31,100 nucleotides of DNA from Bacteroidota bacterium (GCA_023457935.1 JAEXBA010000076.1:1-31100); one strand, 5' to 3'. Shown: positions 7,884-17,063, counted from the first letter of the stretch. Made by a program: numbers and translations. Notes: generated by a model not told the origin, from the letters alone.

Positions 7884-9530
7884 TTATTTCCAGTTTTCTA
7901 GAAATCGCTCAAGAAGTTTCTGTCCGTTTTCCAACAGAAATTTGGAGATGCATTCCGACAGATGCTTTTCGTCGATATTTCCGTCCGGATTGCGCCGGAA
8001 GACTTTTACTTCGGGAAAAAGCTCCATATTTTTTTCAGCAAGCGGAAGAAACCGGAACAGGTCGTTTCTGAGATTTGAAATTTTGGTGACATCTTCATAA
8101 CCGTTAATCGGATTGATTAAACCGTCAAAATCAGAGCCGATGCAAAGGTGATCCCATGGTGAACTCTTGCCGGTCCAGTTCAGGTTTTTATATCCAAGTT
8201 TTACAGCGTACGCAATCTGGTGGCAGAACAGCAGAATATGCCGTATTTCGCGGTCTGTTCTGCGCAGCGGTTCTTCGTATTTTTCTACGTCGAGCTTTCC
8301 TTCTTTGAACCATTTTTCCCATTCCAGCAGCGGTATCGCTTCGGAATCTTTAAAATACTCGCCGCGAATTCCGTCCATCATTGTTTTCGATGCTCCCAAA
8401 ACACGCTGATCCATTGAAATGCCAATCATTCCGCCGCTCCGCATAATTTCGACTATTTCTTCATCAAAAAGATTGATTGTCCACGGATTGGAGCACAGTT
8501 TATTATTCAGCAGAAAATTGGTTTTCCCGACTTTCCGGTTCTTGGCCTGAATAGAAGTTATTTTCTGTCCGTCAATAAAGGTCACTTCGTTTTTGTACTG
8601 TTTACCTTCAAGAAATTCTTCAAGTGAACAGAAAGTGAAACCCGTATGCGAGGAAATAACAGGTAGATTGGCAATTTTAGGATTCTGTTCAATTAAATCT
8701 TCGCGGAACTGATAAAACTTATAACGTGTGTACACCGACATATGTTTGATATCGATCAGTGTCGGAAACGGATGAGTATACAGTGTTTTGATGAATGTTC
8801 TCGCTTTCTCCGTCAGGCCGAAGCCGGTTTTTGGTGTGAAATCTTTACTGCGGAAAGCCATTTGCGCTGTACTCGTAAGGCCCTGAGCAAAGCCGCCCAT
8901 CGGCTGTTCGGGTATTTCACTGAGATGTGTGAGATTCACGCTGAAAAGATCAATATTTGCCGGATCATCCTGAATCTTTCTGTAGGCAGCAGACGGATCA
9001 GTAAAAGCATTAGCAGTTCTGATTTTGGCTTCTGAAAAGTTGTGTGCCCCTTCAACAGAAAAAGCGAGATATGTTTTTGCAGGATTGTCCATCCGCATTT
9101 TTGGTGACTGCTTACGGGTGAGAAAGCGTATGTTGAATTTCTCATCCAGCATCTTTTCACTGTTTTTATAGTAGCTTATTTCTGTTTTGAAAAGATCAAA
9201 ATATGTGGTTTTGCGATCCTTAACACGGTCGATAAAACCCCAGTCAATGGGCAGATTATCGTTGCTGAAACCCCGGATCATTCCGCTGATATTTTCTGCA
9301 AATGCGTATTCCATAGCGAGCAGCGCCGTGACACCGCATTTTAAAGAACTTTTCTTCACCATTGATGGTGACGACTGGCTGTCGAATGCGTTTCCCATCA
9401 GTTCATCCAGTGCAGCCATTACGCCTTTTGTTTTGAAATCCTTATCAAGCGGAAGCTTCTGACCGTTTTTCTGAACGCTTATAAAATGTTTGAAAAGCAG
9501 GTGAAAATGAAAATCGAATGTATTTTTCAT
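7884..9530 (-). CDS. Peptidase M19 (membrane dipeptidase)-like metallohydrolase, divergent
   Basis: 548 residues, longer than typical M19 enzymes (about 330-420). Motifs match the M19/amidohydrolase barrel in order: DFHFHL (H8, H10), SVEGAHN (E160, bridging Glu position), NLTHLSE (H202), LIDIKHMS (H263), VISSHTG (H295) and CIGSDFDG (D467, D469). Renal dipeptidase has HxD as its first motif; here it is HxH as in other amidohydrolases. There is no signal peptide, so it is predicted cytosolic, unlike eukaryotic membrane dipeptidases. A long insert lies between about 40 and 150. Expected chemistry: zinc-dependent cleavage of a dipeptide or other amide/lactone. It begins 11 bases after the dual-protease gene, so the two are almost certainly one operon. 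The substrate is unknown; the M19 relation is inferred from motif order. Confidence 0.75.
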   Translation of the reverse strand: MKNTFDFHFHLLFKHFISVQKNGQKLPLDKDFKTKGVMAALDELMGNAFDSQSSPSMVKKSSLKCGVTALLAMEYAFAENISGMIRGFSNDNLPIDWGFIDRVKDRKTTYFDLFKTEISYYKNSEKMLDEKFNIRFLTRKQSPKMRMDNPAKTYLAFSVEGAHNFSEAKIRTANAFTDPSAAYRKIQDDPANIDLFSVNLTHLSEIPEQPMGGFAQGLTSTAQMAFRSKDFTPKTGFGLTEKARTFIKTLYTHPFPTLIDIKHMSVYTRYKFYQFREDLIEQNPKIANLPVISSHTGFTFCSLEEFLEGKQYKNEVTFIDGQKITSIQAKNRKVGKTNFLLNNKLCSNPWTINLFDEEIVEIMRSGGMIGISMDQRVLGASKTMMDGIRGEYFKDSEAIPLLEWEKWFKEGKLDVEKYEEPLRRTDREIRHILLFCHQIAYAVKLGYKNLNWTGKSSPWDHLCIGSDFDGLINPINGYEDVTKISNLRNDLFRFLPLAEKNMELFPEVKVFRRNPDGNIDEKHLSECISKFLLENGQKLLERFLENWK

Positions 9531-9541
9531 GGCGGTAGTTT

Positions 9542-12232
9542 TTAAAGTACAGATTTGCGCAGTTCATTGAAAATCTCCAACTGTTTCTCCTCACTCAGAT
9601 TTCCCAATGGTTTTTCCGGTGAAGAATTGAGTTTTTCCAGTGTTTTGGAAGCATCTGCTGACAGATTTTCGCTGTACTTCAGACTTTCCTCTCCGTTCAG
9701 CCATTTTCTTTTGGTGCGCATCAGTCCGTTCCAGATCATTTTTATAGATTCGGTTACCGTTCTGAATCGTGCAGCCACTGCATCAATTTTTACATTCTTA
9801 TAGGCATTTTCAAGCTGTGATTTTGGCGGAATTGGCGTTTTTAGAAGTGCATCAATATTGAGAATTCCAGCGCCGAAACCTGCAGGAAGATCTTTGCTTT
9901 TCCTCGCTGATTTCTTCAGACAGTAACGGAACGCTTCAACAATTTCAAAACCGTGATAAGTGGCAAGTTTTTCGCGGTTTACGTGATACCATAACACTGC
10001 AGCCGATGCCACATGAGGCGTTGCGTAACTCGTGCCGTGCCCGTAACTCATTGAAAAAACACCTTTCTTTTCAAATCTCGGTACGTAAATATGCATGCCC
10101 GGTGCAGTAATGTCAACTTCTTTTCCTCTGCTGGAACCTTTCCACTCCGCATCCATCGGATTGGAAGCTGCTACAGCAATAGTTCCTTCGTGAACTGCAG
10201 GCGCTACCACTTCTCCCACTTCGTTTCCGGCAGCACAAACCCAGATCACGCCTTTTTCATAGGCTTTTTTGGCCAGCTGAAAAGTGGTCAATGTAGGCGG
10301 AAGGCCCATACTTGTCGTAATTACTTTTGCACCCATCGCAATTGCGGAATCTACGGCTCTGGCCAATTCTGCCTGCCGACCAAGAATAATAACATCCTTC
10401 GCCACGCGAAACGGAATAATCTTTACCCGGTTCTGATAAAGCAAACCGGCATTTCCGTTCATATTGTTCTGCAAAACCGCTCCGGGATTACCGCCAATGA
10501 TGCTTCCGGTTCTTCCGCCATGACCGAAATCGGCAAATGCAACTGTTTTTCCTCCATCGTCGTGTGCGTCGCGGTCTTCATTTACAAAATCAAAATCGTT
10601 TTCAAAATCAAATGCGCCGATTATTTTCGGATGGATGACATAACCGGTATCAAACTGAACCAGTTTTACAGAATTTCCGATGACATCTGTAATTCCACCG
10701 GAATAACCGCTGGCTTTCCAGTTCCATTTCCGATAATCCTGCGAGGTGAAATCCTTTACATATGGACTCAGTTTTCCGTACAGATCGGTAAAGTATTTTT
10801 CTGAACCGTCATCTGCCAGCGATTCAAGCGTTTTGGATGAGGCAATGGTTTCTTCATTTTCAATGGTGGTATTCAGAAGAATTTCACTGTCGTATTCGGC
10901 ATGTTTTATATTCCTGATTGTAAGAAGTTCCTGGGCAACTTCGTTTGGATTTCTGTTCCCGACGTTCATCCGCAACGTGAACAGTTCCTGCTTGTCCTCA
11001 ACAGCGGATATCTGCATCGCCAAAGCGAGCTCAAAATCAGGATCATATTTTTCAGCAACGGTTTTTCCAAATTCACGGATGATTTTTTCAGAATTCTTCA
11101 TCATCACAAGAAACGGCACTTTACCTTTAAAAGCTGCTTTTTCCTGCTCCTTTGGCTTTTGTGGAGAGGGTTTCTGCGGCTGAGGAAGGCCGGACGGATT
11201 CTTATCGTTCAGGATTTTTTTATTGTTCTTGGTACGTTCCAGGATTTTCTGTTTGATTTCCTTCTGCGGACCTTCAATTTTCATTTTATCCAGAACTTCA
11301 AGTATTCTGCTAATTTTGATTCCTGCATTTCCGAGCCAGTCAATATCTTCATCCGGTGTATTTGAATCGGCAACCCGTCCGTCTTTGGTGAGTACATTTC
11401 CGTTTTCGTCCTGCTTCGGAATGCCTTTCTGATGCAGCGCTATTACCTCGCAGGTTCCCAATCCCAAAACCAAAGAGCCCGAGGAACCCGGCAAAGTATC
11501 AGTTTCATAAATAAGCAGGTCCTTAGACTCTGAAAAAAACGAATTGTTGTTGAGCGTTGTCTTTTTAGGCAAACCGCCAGGATGCTGAATGATAATAATA
11601 CTTTCACCTTTGATGATTTTTCCGAAATTACCGTCAAGTTCCAACGCGGGAAAATCTGAAATCTTTATTTTTTCTTCGTTCTCGGTTTCGACAGCAATCA
11701 TTGTAAAATCCAGGCCGGTTAAGGAATTTTCGGCATCTGCATCAAGAGAGGAAGTTACAAAGAAAGCAGAAGGATCAAGTTTGAATTTTGTCCATTTCAG
11801 CAGATGGCCATCAATGCCGTTTTCATAATTAAACTGTACATAGCAGTCTTTGCCGTAAATTTCATCAGCAATAACATGATGGTTGGTAAGAATTACGTTT
11901 CCTGAAATCAGGAATCCGCTTCCCACTGGTCGCCCGTTGTATAAAATGCGGCAAAGGGATTTGGAGATGTTCAGAATTTTCAGAAGTGTTGAAACATCCA
12001 CAAAATCATTGGTATGATTAATACGTTCCAATGCTTTGTTGTAGCTGGTGTTTTCGCGTGCAATTCTGTTACGGATGCGTTTCTGGTTTTCCTCCAGATT
12101 GATGATGGAAGCGGTACTGTTTTTCACCTCTTCCAGCTTGTTGTGGTCTACAATAATGTCTTTGTATTCCTGCGCCATACTGTGCAGTACAGGTGCGAAA
12201 CTGAGCTTCCGGTGTAAGAAATCGTTTTGCAT
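9542..12232 (-). CDS. Dual serine protease: trypsin-like domain fused to subtilisin (S8) domain
   Basis: 896 residues with two complete serine-protease modules. Residues 1-75 are helical and charged, perhaps a coiled coil. A trypsin-like domain (about 90-315) has the triad H119 in ILTNHHV, D175 in GLDFTM and S251 in LPGSSGS. A Pro/Lys-rich linker (about 345-370) follows, then a region resembling a propeptide or adaptor (about 371-510). The S8 subtilisin domain (about 515-795) has D528 in FDTGY, H571 in GHGGRTG, oxyanion N670 in AAGNE and S735 in GTSYATPH. A helical tail of about 100 residues ends the protein. There is no signal peptide or membrane segment, so a cytosolic protein is predicted. 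It is the first gene of an operon with the M19-like hydrolase. Fusion of two unrelated proteases suggests a proteolytic relay or zymogen cascade, possibly stress or defence related; that role is inference. Confidence 0.88.
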   Translation of the reverse strand: MQNDFLHRKLSFAPVLHSMAQEYKDIIVDHNKLEEVKNSTASIINLEENQKRIRNRIARENTSYNKALERINHTNDFVDVSTLLKILNISKSLCRILYNGRPVGSGFLISGNVILTNHHVIADEIYGKDCYVQFNYENGIDGHLLKWTKFKLDPSAFFVTSSLDADAENSLTGLDFTMIAVETENEEKIKISDFPALELDGNFGKIIKGESIIIIQHPGGLPKKTTLNNNSFFSESKDLLIYETDTLPGSSGSLVLGLGTCEVIALHQKGIPKQDENGNVLTKDGRVADSNTPDEDIDWLGNAGIKISRILEVLDKMKIEGPQKEIKQKILERTKNNKKILNDKNPSGLPQPQKPSPQKPKEQEKAAFKGKVPFLVMMKNSEKIIREFGKTVAEKYDPDFELALAMQISAVEDKQELFTLRMNVGNRNPNEVAQELLTIRNIKHAEYDSEILLNTTIENEETIASSKTLESLADDGSEKYFTDLYGKLSPYVKDFTSQDYRKWNWKASGYSGGITDVIGNSVKLVQFDTGYVIHPKIIGAFDFENDFDFVNEDRDAHDDGGKTVAFADFGHGGRTGSIIGGNPGAVLQNNMNGNAGLLYQNRVKIIPFRVAKDVIILGRQAELARAVDSAIAMGAKVITTSMGLPPTLTTFQLAKKAYEKGVIWVCAAGNEVGEVVAPAVHEGTIAVAASNPMDAEWKGSSRGKEVDITAPGMHIYVPRFEKKGVFSMSYGHGTSYATPHVASAAVLWYHVNREKLATYHGFEIVEAFRYCLKKSARKSKDLPAGFGAGILNIDALLKTPIPPKSQLENAYKNVKIDAVAARFRTVTESIKMIWNGLMRTKRKWLNGEESLKYSENLSADASKTLEKLNSSPEKPLGNLSEEKQLEIFNELRKSVL

Positions 12233-12253
12233 GGTTTGAAGTTTTAGTTTTTA

Positions 12254-12280
12254 TAAAGTTATAAAAAATATCAAACGCAA
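12254..12280 (-). promoter_or_regulatory. Candidate promoter for the dual-protease/M19-like operon
   Basis: On the minus strand a TTG (12280-12278) is followed after 16 bases by TAACTTTA (12261-12254), the same -7-like octamer as found upstream of the PPK2 pair. The spacing is one base short of the usual range. It lies just past the apaG terminator and 21 bases before the ATG at 12232. Confidence 0.35.
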
Positions 12281-12293
12281 TGCATAATAAAAA

Positions 12294-12319
12294 AAGCTGC
12301 CGGAAAACTCCGGCAGCTT
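12294..12319 (-). terminator. Intrinsic terminator of apaG
   Basis: Perfect 11-bp stem AAGCTGCCGGA (12294-12304) / TCCGGCAGCTT (12309-12319) with a 4-base loop. On the minus strand it is followed by a run of T, and it lies 20 bases past the apaG stop. It separates apaG from the protease operon. Confidence 0.87.
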
Positions 12320-12339
12320 CATATAATATTTCTGGTAGG

Positions 12340-12726
12340 TTAATTACTGAAAACTTCTGAAAGAAGATTGAATTTCGGTATATCAATTTCAAAACTGTCT
12401 CCGCTGTTAAGATCTTTCAGCAAATATTTTCCGCTCATATTTCCTACGCCTGACCGCAGCATTACATTTGAAAAATACGTAAAGGTGTCGTCAGGAAGAA
12501 TTTCGGGAGTTAAGCCAATCACACCGTCACCGCTCACTTCAGTAAAACCGAAACCTACATCATAAATAAGCCATTTCCTTTTCAGCAGTTTTACAGGTTC
12601 AGTTCCCAAATTTTCAATTGAAATATAATATTTGAATACGAAACGGTTATCGGAGGGATAAGAGTTTTTACTGTCGTATTCGGGAACTACAGTGACTTTA
12701 ATTGAATGTGTTGTTTTGGAAAACAT
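12340..12726 (-). CDS. apaG: ApaG domain protein
   Basis: 128 residues, the normal ApaG length, forming one fibronectin-III-like beta sandwich. Typical sequence is present: an IKVTVVPEYD opening, FKYYISIENLG, KLLKRKWLIYD, the glycine-rich GVIGLTPEILPDDTFTYFS, and SGVGNMSGKYLL. ApaG is linked by annotation to Co2+/Mg2+ homeostasis and, in gamma-proteobacteria, sits with apaH; eukaryotic homologues occur in F-box proteins. Its biochemical role is not settled. Here it is a single cytosolic protein gene bounded by its own terminator, not clustered with apaH/ksgA. I see no truncation. Confidence 0.93.
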   Translation of the reverse strand: MFSKTTHSIKVTVVPEYDSKNSYPSDNRFVFKYYISIENLGTEPVKLLKRKWLIYDVGFGFTEVSGDGVIGLTPEILPDDTFTYFSNVMLRSGVGNMSGKYLLKDLNSGDSFEIDIPKFNLLSEVFSN

Positions 12727-12833
12727 CGCTTTACGTTTTTGTTTGTACAGAATATTACAAATTCCTCGCCCTTTTATTAAGCTTTTGTAAAAATTCCTAA
12801 AATTTCATAAAATTTACAGCTAAAAGTATAAAA

Positions 12834-12855
12834 AAACCTGCATTGCTGCAGGTTT
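12834..12855 (-). terminator. Intrinsic terminator of the sucAB operon
   Basis: Inverted repeat AAACCTGCA (12834-12842) / TGCAGGTTT (12847-12855) with a TTGC loop. It is followed on the minus strand by a T run and lies 11 bases beyond the sucB stop. Confidence 0.85.
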
Positions 12856-12865
12856 CCATTATTTC

Positions 12866-14107
12866 TTAAAGTTCAAGTGCCTTTCTTTCGTCACCACCCA
12901 TCAGAATTTCTACCGGGTTATCGATACCTTCTTTCACCGCAACCAGGAATCCAACTGATTCCCTGCCGTCTATGATTCTGTGGTCATAAGACATCGCAAC
13001 ATACATCATTGGGTGAATAACAACCTGGCCGTCAACCGCAATCGGTCTTTGAATGATGTTGTGCATACCCAAAATAGCGGATTGCGGAGGATTGATAATC
13101 GGTGTTGAAAGCATTGATCCGAAAACGCCACCGTTTGTAATCGTGAACGTTCCGCCCGTCATTTCATCAACAGTAATATCACCGTCTCTTACTTTTTCAG
13201 CAAGAGTTTTAATGTTGGCTTCAACGCCTCTGAAAGACATGTTTTCAGCATTTCTCAATACCGGAACCATTAAACCTTTCGGACCGGAAACTGCAATTGA
13301 AATATCGCAGAAATCATAATTGATTTTATAATCGCCGTCAATAGAAGCATTTACATCCGGATACATCTGAAGTGCTCTGGTTACCGCTTTTGTAAAGAAC
13401 GACATGAAACCAAGGCCAACACCGTGTTTTGCAGCAAATTCCTCTTTATACTGCTTTCTGATTCTGAAGATTTCGGACATGTCTACTTCATTAAAAGTAG
13501 TCAGCATAGCCGTTTCATTCTTAACAGAAACCAGTCTTGTTGCCAGTTTTCTTCTCAGCATTGACAGTTTTGTAGAAGATTGCGCTCTGGAACCACCTGT
13601 TGAAGCTGCAGCGCCCATTGCAGGAACCGAAGCCGTCTGTGCGTCTTCCTTAGTAATTCTGCCGTCTCTGCCGCTTCCTGAAACCTGCCCCGCATCAATT
13701 CCTTTCTCATCAAGAATTTTTTTGGCAGCAGGAGAAGGAGTTCCGCTTGCATAAGTTGCAGCAGGTTTTTCCACTACTTTTTCTTCAGCTTTCGGAGCTT
13801 CTTTGTTTTCGTCAGCTTTAGGAACTTCAGTTTTTGCAGGTTCAGATGCTCCGCCTTCCGGTTTTGCAGCATCCATATCAATTAAACAAACTACCTGTCC
13901 TACCTGTACCAGTTCACCTTCTTCGGCTTTCAAAGTGATGACACCGCTCTCTTCAGCAGGAAGTTCAAGCGTTGCCTTGTCTGAATCAACTTCAGCAATC
14001 GGTTGGTCTTTTTCTACATAATCGCCGTCTTTTACAAGCCAGGTTGCGATTTCAACCTCGGTGATGGATTCTCCCGGCGAAGGAACTTTCATTTCTAATA
14101 CTGACAT
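12866..14107 (-). CDS. sucB: Dihydrolipoyllysine succinyltransferase, E2 of 2-oxoglutarate dehydrogenase
   Basis: 413 residues in three modules. An N-terminal lipoyl domain has the lipoylated lysine in DSDKA (K44). A Pro/Ala/Lys/Glu-rich linker follows, then a peripheral-subunit-binding domain near 122-160 (SPAAKKILDEKGID...GSGRDGRITKED), then the CAT-like catalytic domain ending with SYDHRIIDGR (H376, D380 catalytic). It transfers succinyl from lipoamide to CoA, producing succinyl-CoA in the TCA cycle, and forms the oligomeric core that binds E1 and E3. It lies 32 bases after sucA in the same operon. E3 (lpd) is not in the window. Length and motifs are normal for a single-lipoyl E2. Confidence 0.96.
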   Translation of the reverse strand: MSVLEMKVPSPGESITEVEIATWLVKDGDYVEKDQPIAEVDSDKATLELPAEESGVITLKAEEGELVQVGQVVCLIDMDAAKPEGGASEPAKTEVPKADENKEAPKAEEKVVEKPAATYASGTPSPAAKKILDEKGIDAGQVSGSGRDGRITKEDAQTASVPAMGAAASTGGSRAQSSTKLSMLRRKLATRLVSVKNETAMLTTFNEVDMSEIFRIRKQYKEEFAAKHGVGLGFMSFFTKAVTRALQMYPDVNASIDGDYKINYDFCDISIAVSGPKGLMVPVLRNAENMSFRGVEANIKTLAEKVRDGDITVDEMTGGTFTITNGGVFGSMLSTPIINPPQSAILGMHNIIQRPIAVDGQVVIHPMMYVAMSYDHRIIDGRESVGFLVAVKEGIDNPVEILMGGDERKALEL

Positions 14108-14139
14108 CTGTATATTATTTTTTTAATTTTTTATTTGAA

Positions 14140-16941
14140 TTATGCTGTTACGGGTCTTGATTTTGGTACGTCATCACAGTTGAATACTGCGTTGATGACA
14201 CCTGTCTGGTTCTTTTCAAACATTTTGTGGCTTCCAGGCGCCGGAGTTCCGCTTGCGATTGGCGCTACAACCTGGATTCCTGTATCTCTGAAGTTTCTCA
14301 GAATGAAAGACCAGGCACCCATGTTTTCCGGTTCCTCCTGAGCCCAGATCAGGGATTTTCTGTTGGAATATTTTGCAAAAATTTCTTCGATTTTATCCAT
14401 GTGAAGCGGATAAAGCTGTTCGAATCTTACTATTGCAACTGTTTCGTCATTGGTTTCCTCTTTCTTGGCCAAAAGTTCATAGTACAGTTTGCCTGAACAA
14501 AGTACCAGTCTTTCCACTTTTGCAGGATCTGCAGAGGCATCATCAATAATCGGCTGGAATGTACCGTTTGCCAAATCCTCAAGCGGCGAAACCACTTTCG
14601 GATGTCTCAGCAATGATTTTGGCGACATTACTACCAACGGTTTTCTGAAAGGGAATTTCAGCTGTCTTCTCAACAGGTGGAAATAGTTGGCAGGACTCGT
14701 GATATTGGCAACAATAATGTTTTCGTTTGCACAAAGCGTCAGAAATCTTTCAAGTCGCGCCGAAGAGTGTTCTGCGCCCTGACCTTCTGAACCGTGTGGA
14801 AGAAGCATTACCAAACCGTCCTGGATTTTCCACTTGTCCTCAGCAGAAACCAGATACTGATCAACAATAATCTGTGCACCATTGGTAAAATCTCCAAACT
14901 GTGCTTCCCAAACGGTTAACGTATTCGGAGCGGCCATTGCATAACCGTAATCGAAACCAAGAACTCCGTATTCGGAAAGATGTGAGTTGTACACATCAAA
15001 AAGCTGATTCTCGTTCACATACTTCAACGGCACATATTCTTCTTCGGTATCTTCTGTTTTAACTACAGCGTGGCGGTGCGAGAATGTTCCTCTCTCTACA
15101 TCTTCACCGGAAATTCTGACATTGGAACCTTCGGCAAGAAGCGTTGCATAAGCCAAAAGTTCGCCCATCGCCCAGTCGAGCGAGTTGTTTTCAACCTGTT
15201 TCAGCCTTCCGTCAAACAGACGCGTAATTTTATTGATAAATTTCTTGTCACCAGGAAGTGTCGAAATCTTCACTGCCAGAGCTTTAAGATCTTCAAGCGC
15301 AAATGTGGTGTCATAATCTTCCAAAACTGCGCCTTTCGCACCAATAGGATATTTCGACCACAGCTCTTCCATAAAAATTGCCATGGCATTTTTTTCAATT
15401 TCCTTGGCAGCGTCGAAATCTACATCCAGTAAAGCTTTGAAATCGGTTTCCATTTTTTTCAGAACCTCATCGGAAACAATTCCTTCCTTAACGAGTTTCT
15501 GTTTGTAGATTTCACGCGGATTGTCGTGTTTTGAAATAATTTTATAAAGATTGGGCTGTGTAAACCTCGGTTCATCACCTTCGTTATGACCGTATTTTCT
15601 GTAACCCAAAAGATCGATGTAAACGTCTTTTCCGAACTTCGCACGGTACTGTGCTGCAAATCTTATAGCGTGAACAACAGCTTCCACATCATCAGCATTT
15701 ACATGAAGCGCCGGTGAAGCGGTAACTTTTGCAACATCGGTACAGTATACCGAGGATCTTGCATCAAGATAGTTTGTCGTGAAGGAAACCTGATTGTTTA
15801 CAACAATGTGAACCGTTCCGCCGGTTTTATAACCATCCAGCGTCATCATCTGTGCAATTTCGTAGACAATGCCCTGTCCGGCAATAGCTCCGTCTCCGTG
15901 AATAACGATTGGCAGTACTTTGCTGTAATCTTTGTATTCGTTATCAACCTTTGCCCGGCAGATTCCTTCTACCAAAGCAGCAACAGTTTCAAGGTGCGAC
16001 GGGTTTGGTGTAAGGTTGATTTTCACTTCCTCACCGGAAGCTGTTTTTATGGTTTTTGATGAACCCAAATGATATTTCACATCACCGGAGAATACATCTT
16101 CTTCAAATTCTTTTCCTTCAAACTCGGAGAAAATCTGCTTGTATGATTTTCCGAAAATATTGGTGAGAACATTAAGACGGCCTCTGTGCGCCATTCCCAA
16201 AACCACTTCATCAACACCCAACTGTGAGGATTTTGAAATAAGCTGATCGAGTGCAGGAATAAGAGATTCACCGCCTTCCAGTGAGAAACGCTTCTGACCG
16301 ACAAATTTTGTATGAAGATAATTTTCAAAAGCAACGGCCTGATTCAGTTTGTGAAGAATTTCAGTTTTTTCCTCAGCATTCAGCGATGCATGATTTTCGT
16401 TGATCTGCAGAAACTCACGGATCCACTGTTTCTCCTCAACATTGTGAATGTGCATATACTCAATTCCGATAGAATCGCAGTAAATGTTATCCATGTGTCT
16501 GATAATTTCAGAAAGTGTTGCAGCAGCAGGCATTCCTACTTCAAGAGCTGAATTGAATTTCCTGTTCAGGTCTTCCTTTGTTAATCCGAAATTTTCAATA
16601 TCCAGAGTCGGTTCATAATGTCTTCTTTCGCGAACCGGGTTGGTTTTCGTAAACAGATGACCGCGGTGACGGTATGCCTCAATAAGATTTACAACCTTGA
16701 ATTCCTTCTGAATATCTTCTGAAACGGTATTGTTGGCAACCGCCGCATTTGCATAGTTTACGGGCGCTGAAGCTGTACCGGCAGAGATATCTTCGTCCGA
16801 ATAGTTTTCCAGCGCAAAATCAAATCCCTGAAAAAATGCTTTCCAGGAAGGTTCCAGGCTGTCCGGATATTTTAGATACTGCTGATATAAGTCCTCAATA
16901 AGTTGCGAATGAGCCGCATTAAGAAACGAAAATTTGTCCAT
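14140..16941 (-). CDS. sucA: 2-oxoglutarate dehydrogenase E1 component
   Basis: 933 residues, the normal full length. The N-terminal E2-binding helix region (FSFLNAAHSQLIEDLYQQYL) is followed by the long helical segment. The thiamine-diphosphate module has GMAHRGRLNVL (H252 region) and the ThDP signature GDGAIAGQG (349-357) paired with NNQ (382-384). The C-terminal transketolase-like pyrimidine module includes LLPHGSEGQGAEHSS. The enzyme decarboxylates 2-oxoglutarate and passes the succinyl group to the lipoyl arm of SucB. The first gene of the sucAB operon, it starts at the ATG complementary to 16939-16941 with a full-match -7 box 46 bases upstream. Confidence 0.97.
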   Translation of the reverse strand: MDKFSFLNAAHSQLIEDLYQQYLKYPDSLEPSWKAFFQGFDFALENYSDEDISAGTASAPVNYANAAVANNTVSEDIQKEFKVVNLIEAYRHRGHLFTKTNPVRERRHYEPTLDIENFGLTKEDLNRKFNSALEVGMPAAATLSEIIRHMDNIYCDSIGIEYMHIHNVEEKQWIREFLQINENHASLNAEEKTEILHKLNQAVAFENYLHTKFVGQKRFSLEGGESLIPALDQLISKSSQLGVDEVVLGMAHRGRLNVLTNIFGKSYKQIFSEFEGKEFEEDVFSGDVKYHLGSSKTIKTASGEEVKINLTPNPSHLETVAALVEGICRAKVDNEYKDYSKVLPIVIHGDGAIAGQGIVYEIAQMMTLDGYKTGGTVHIVVNNQVSFTTNYLDARSSVYCTDVAKVTASPALHVNADDVEAVVHAIRFAAQYRAKFGKDVYIDLLGYRKYGHNEGDEPRFTQPNLYKIISKHDNPREIYKQKLVKEGIVSDEVLKKMETDFKALLDVDFDAAKEIEKNAMAIFMEELWSKYPIGAKGAVLEDYDTTFALEDLKALAVKISTLPGDKKFINKITRLFDGRLKQVENNSLDWAMGELLAYATLLAEGSNVRISGEDVERGTFSHRHAVVKTEDTEEEYVPLKYVNENQLFDVYNSHLSEYGVLGFDYGYAMAAPNTLTVWEAQFGDFTNGAQIIVDQYLVSAEDKWKIQDGLVMLLPHGSEGQGAEHSSARLERFLTLCANENIIVANITSPANYFHLLRRQLKFPFRKPLVVMSPKSLLRHPKVVSPLEDLANGTFQPIIDDASADPAKVERLVLCSGKLYYELLAKKEETNDETVAIVRFEQLYPLHMDKIEEIFAKYSNRKSLIWAQEEPENMGAWSFILRNFRDTGIQVVAPIASGTPAPGSHKMFEKNQTGVINAVFNCDDVPKSRPVTA

Positions 16942-16987
16942 TATTACAGGGGTTCTGTTACAGGGTTTTCTTTAAAATTTTAATCTC

Positions 16988-17016
16988 CAAATTTAATAAA
17001 AAAAAGCGATTTGGAA
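16988..17016 (-). promoter_or_regulatory. Candidate promoter of sucAB
   Basis: The minus strand carries TAAATTTG (16995-16988), an exact TAnnTTTG match, preceded after 18 bases by TTC (17016-17014) in place of TTG. The -33 half overlaps the hairpin that ends the upstream SRPBCC gene, so transcription end and re-initiation are interleaved. Confidence 0.4.
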
Positions 17017-17025
17017 GCCGCTTTT
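17002..17025 (-). terminator. Probable terminator of the SRPBCC gene
   Basis: Inverted repeat AAAAGCG (17002-17008) / CGCTTTT (17019-17025) with a 10-base loop, followed on the minus strand by a T run. The stem has only three G:C pairs, so termination may be partial. Confidence 0.55.
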
Positions 17026-17063
17026 AATCTAAATTATCAATGAATGTGATTATGACAAAGGTA

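Noticed and set aside
10091..10804. 237-codon open frame on the plus strand inside the dual-protease gene
   Set aside because: It is fully antisense to the conserved protease domain, its translation has no recognisable motif and is Cys/Phe/Ser/Arg-rich as expected for a shadow frame.
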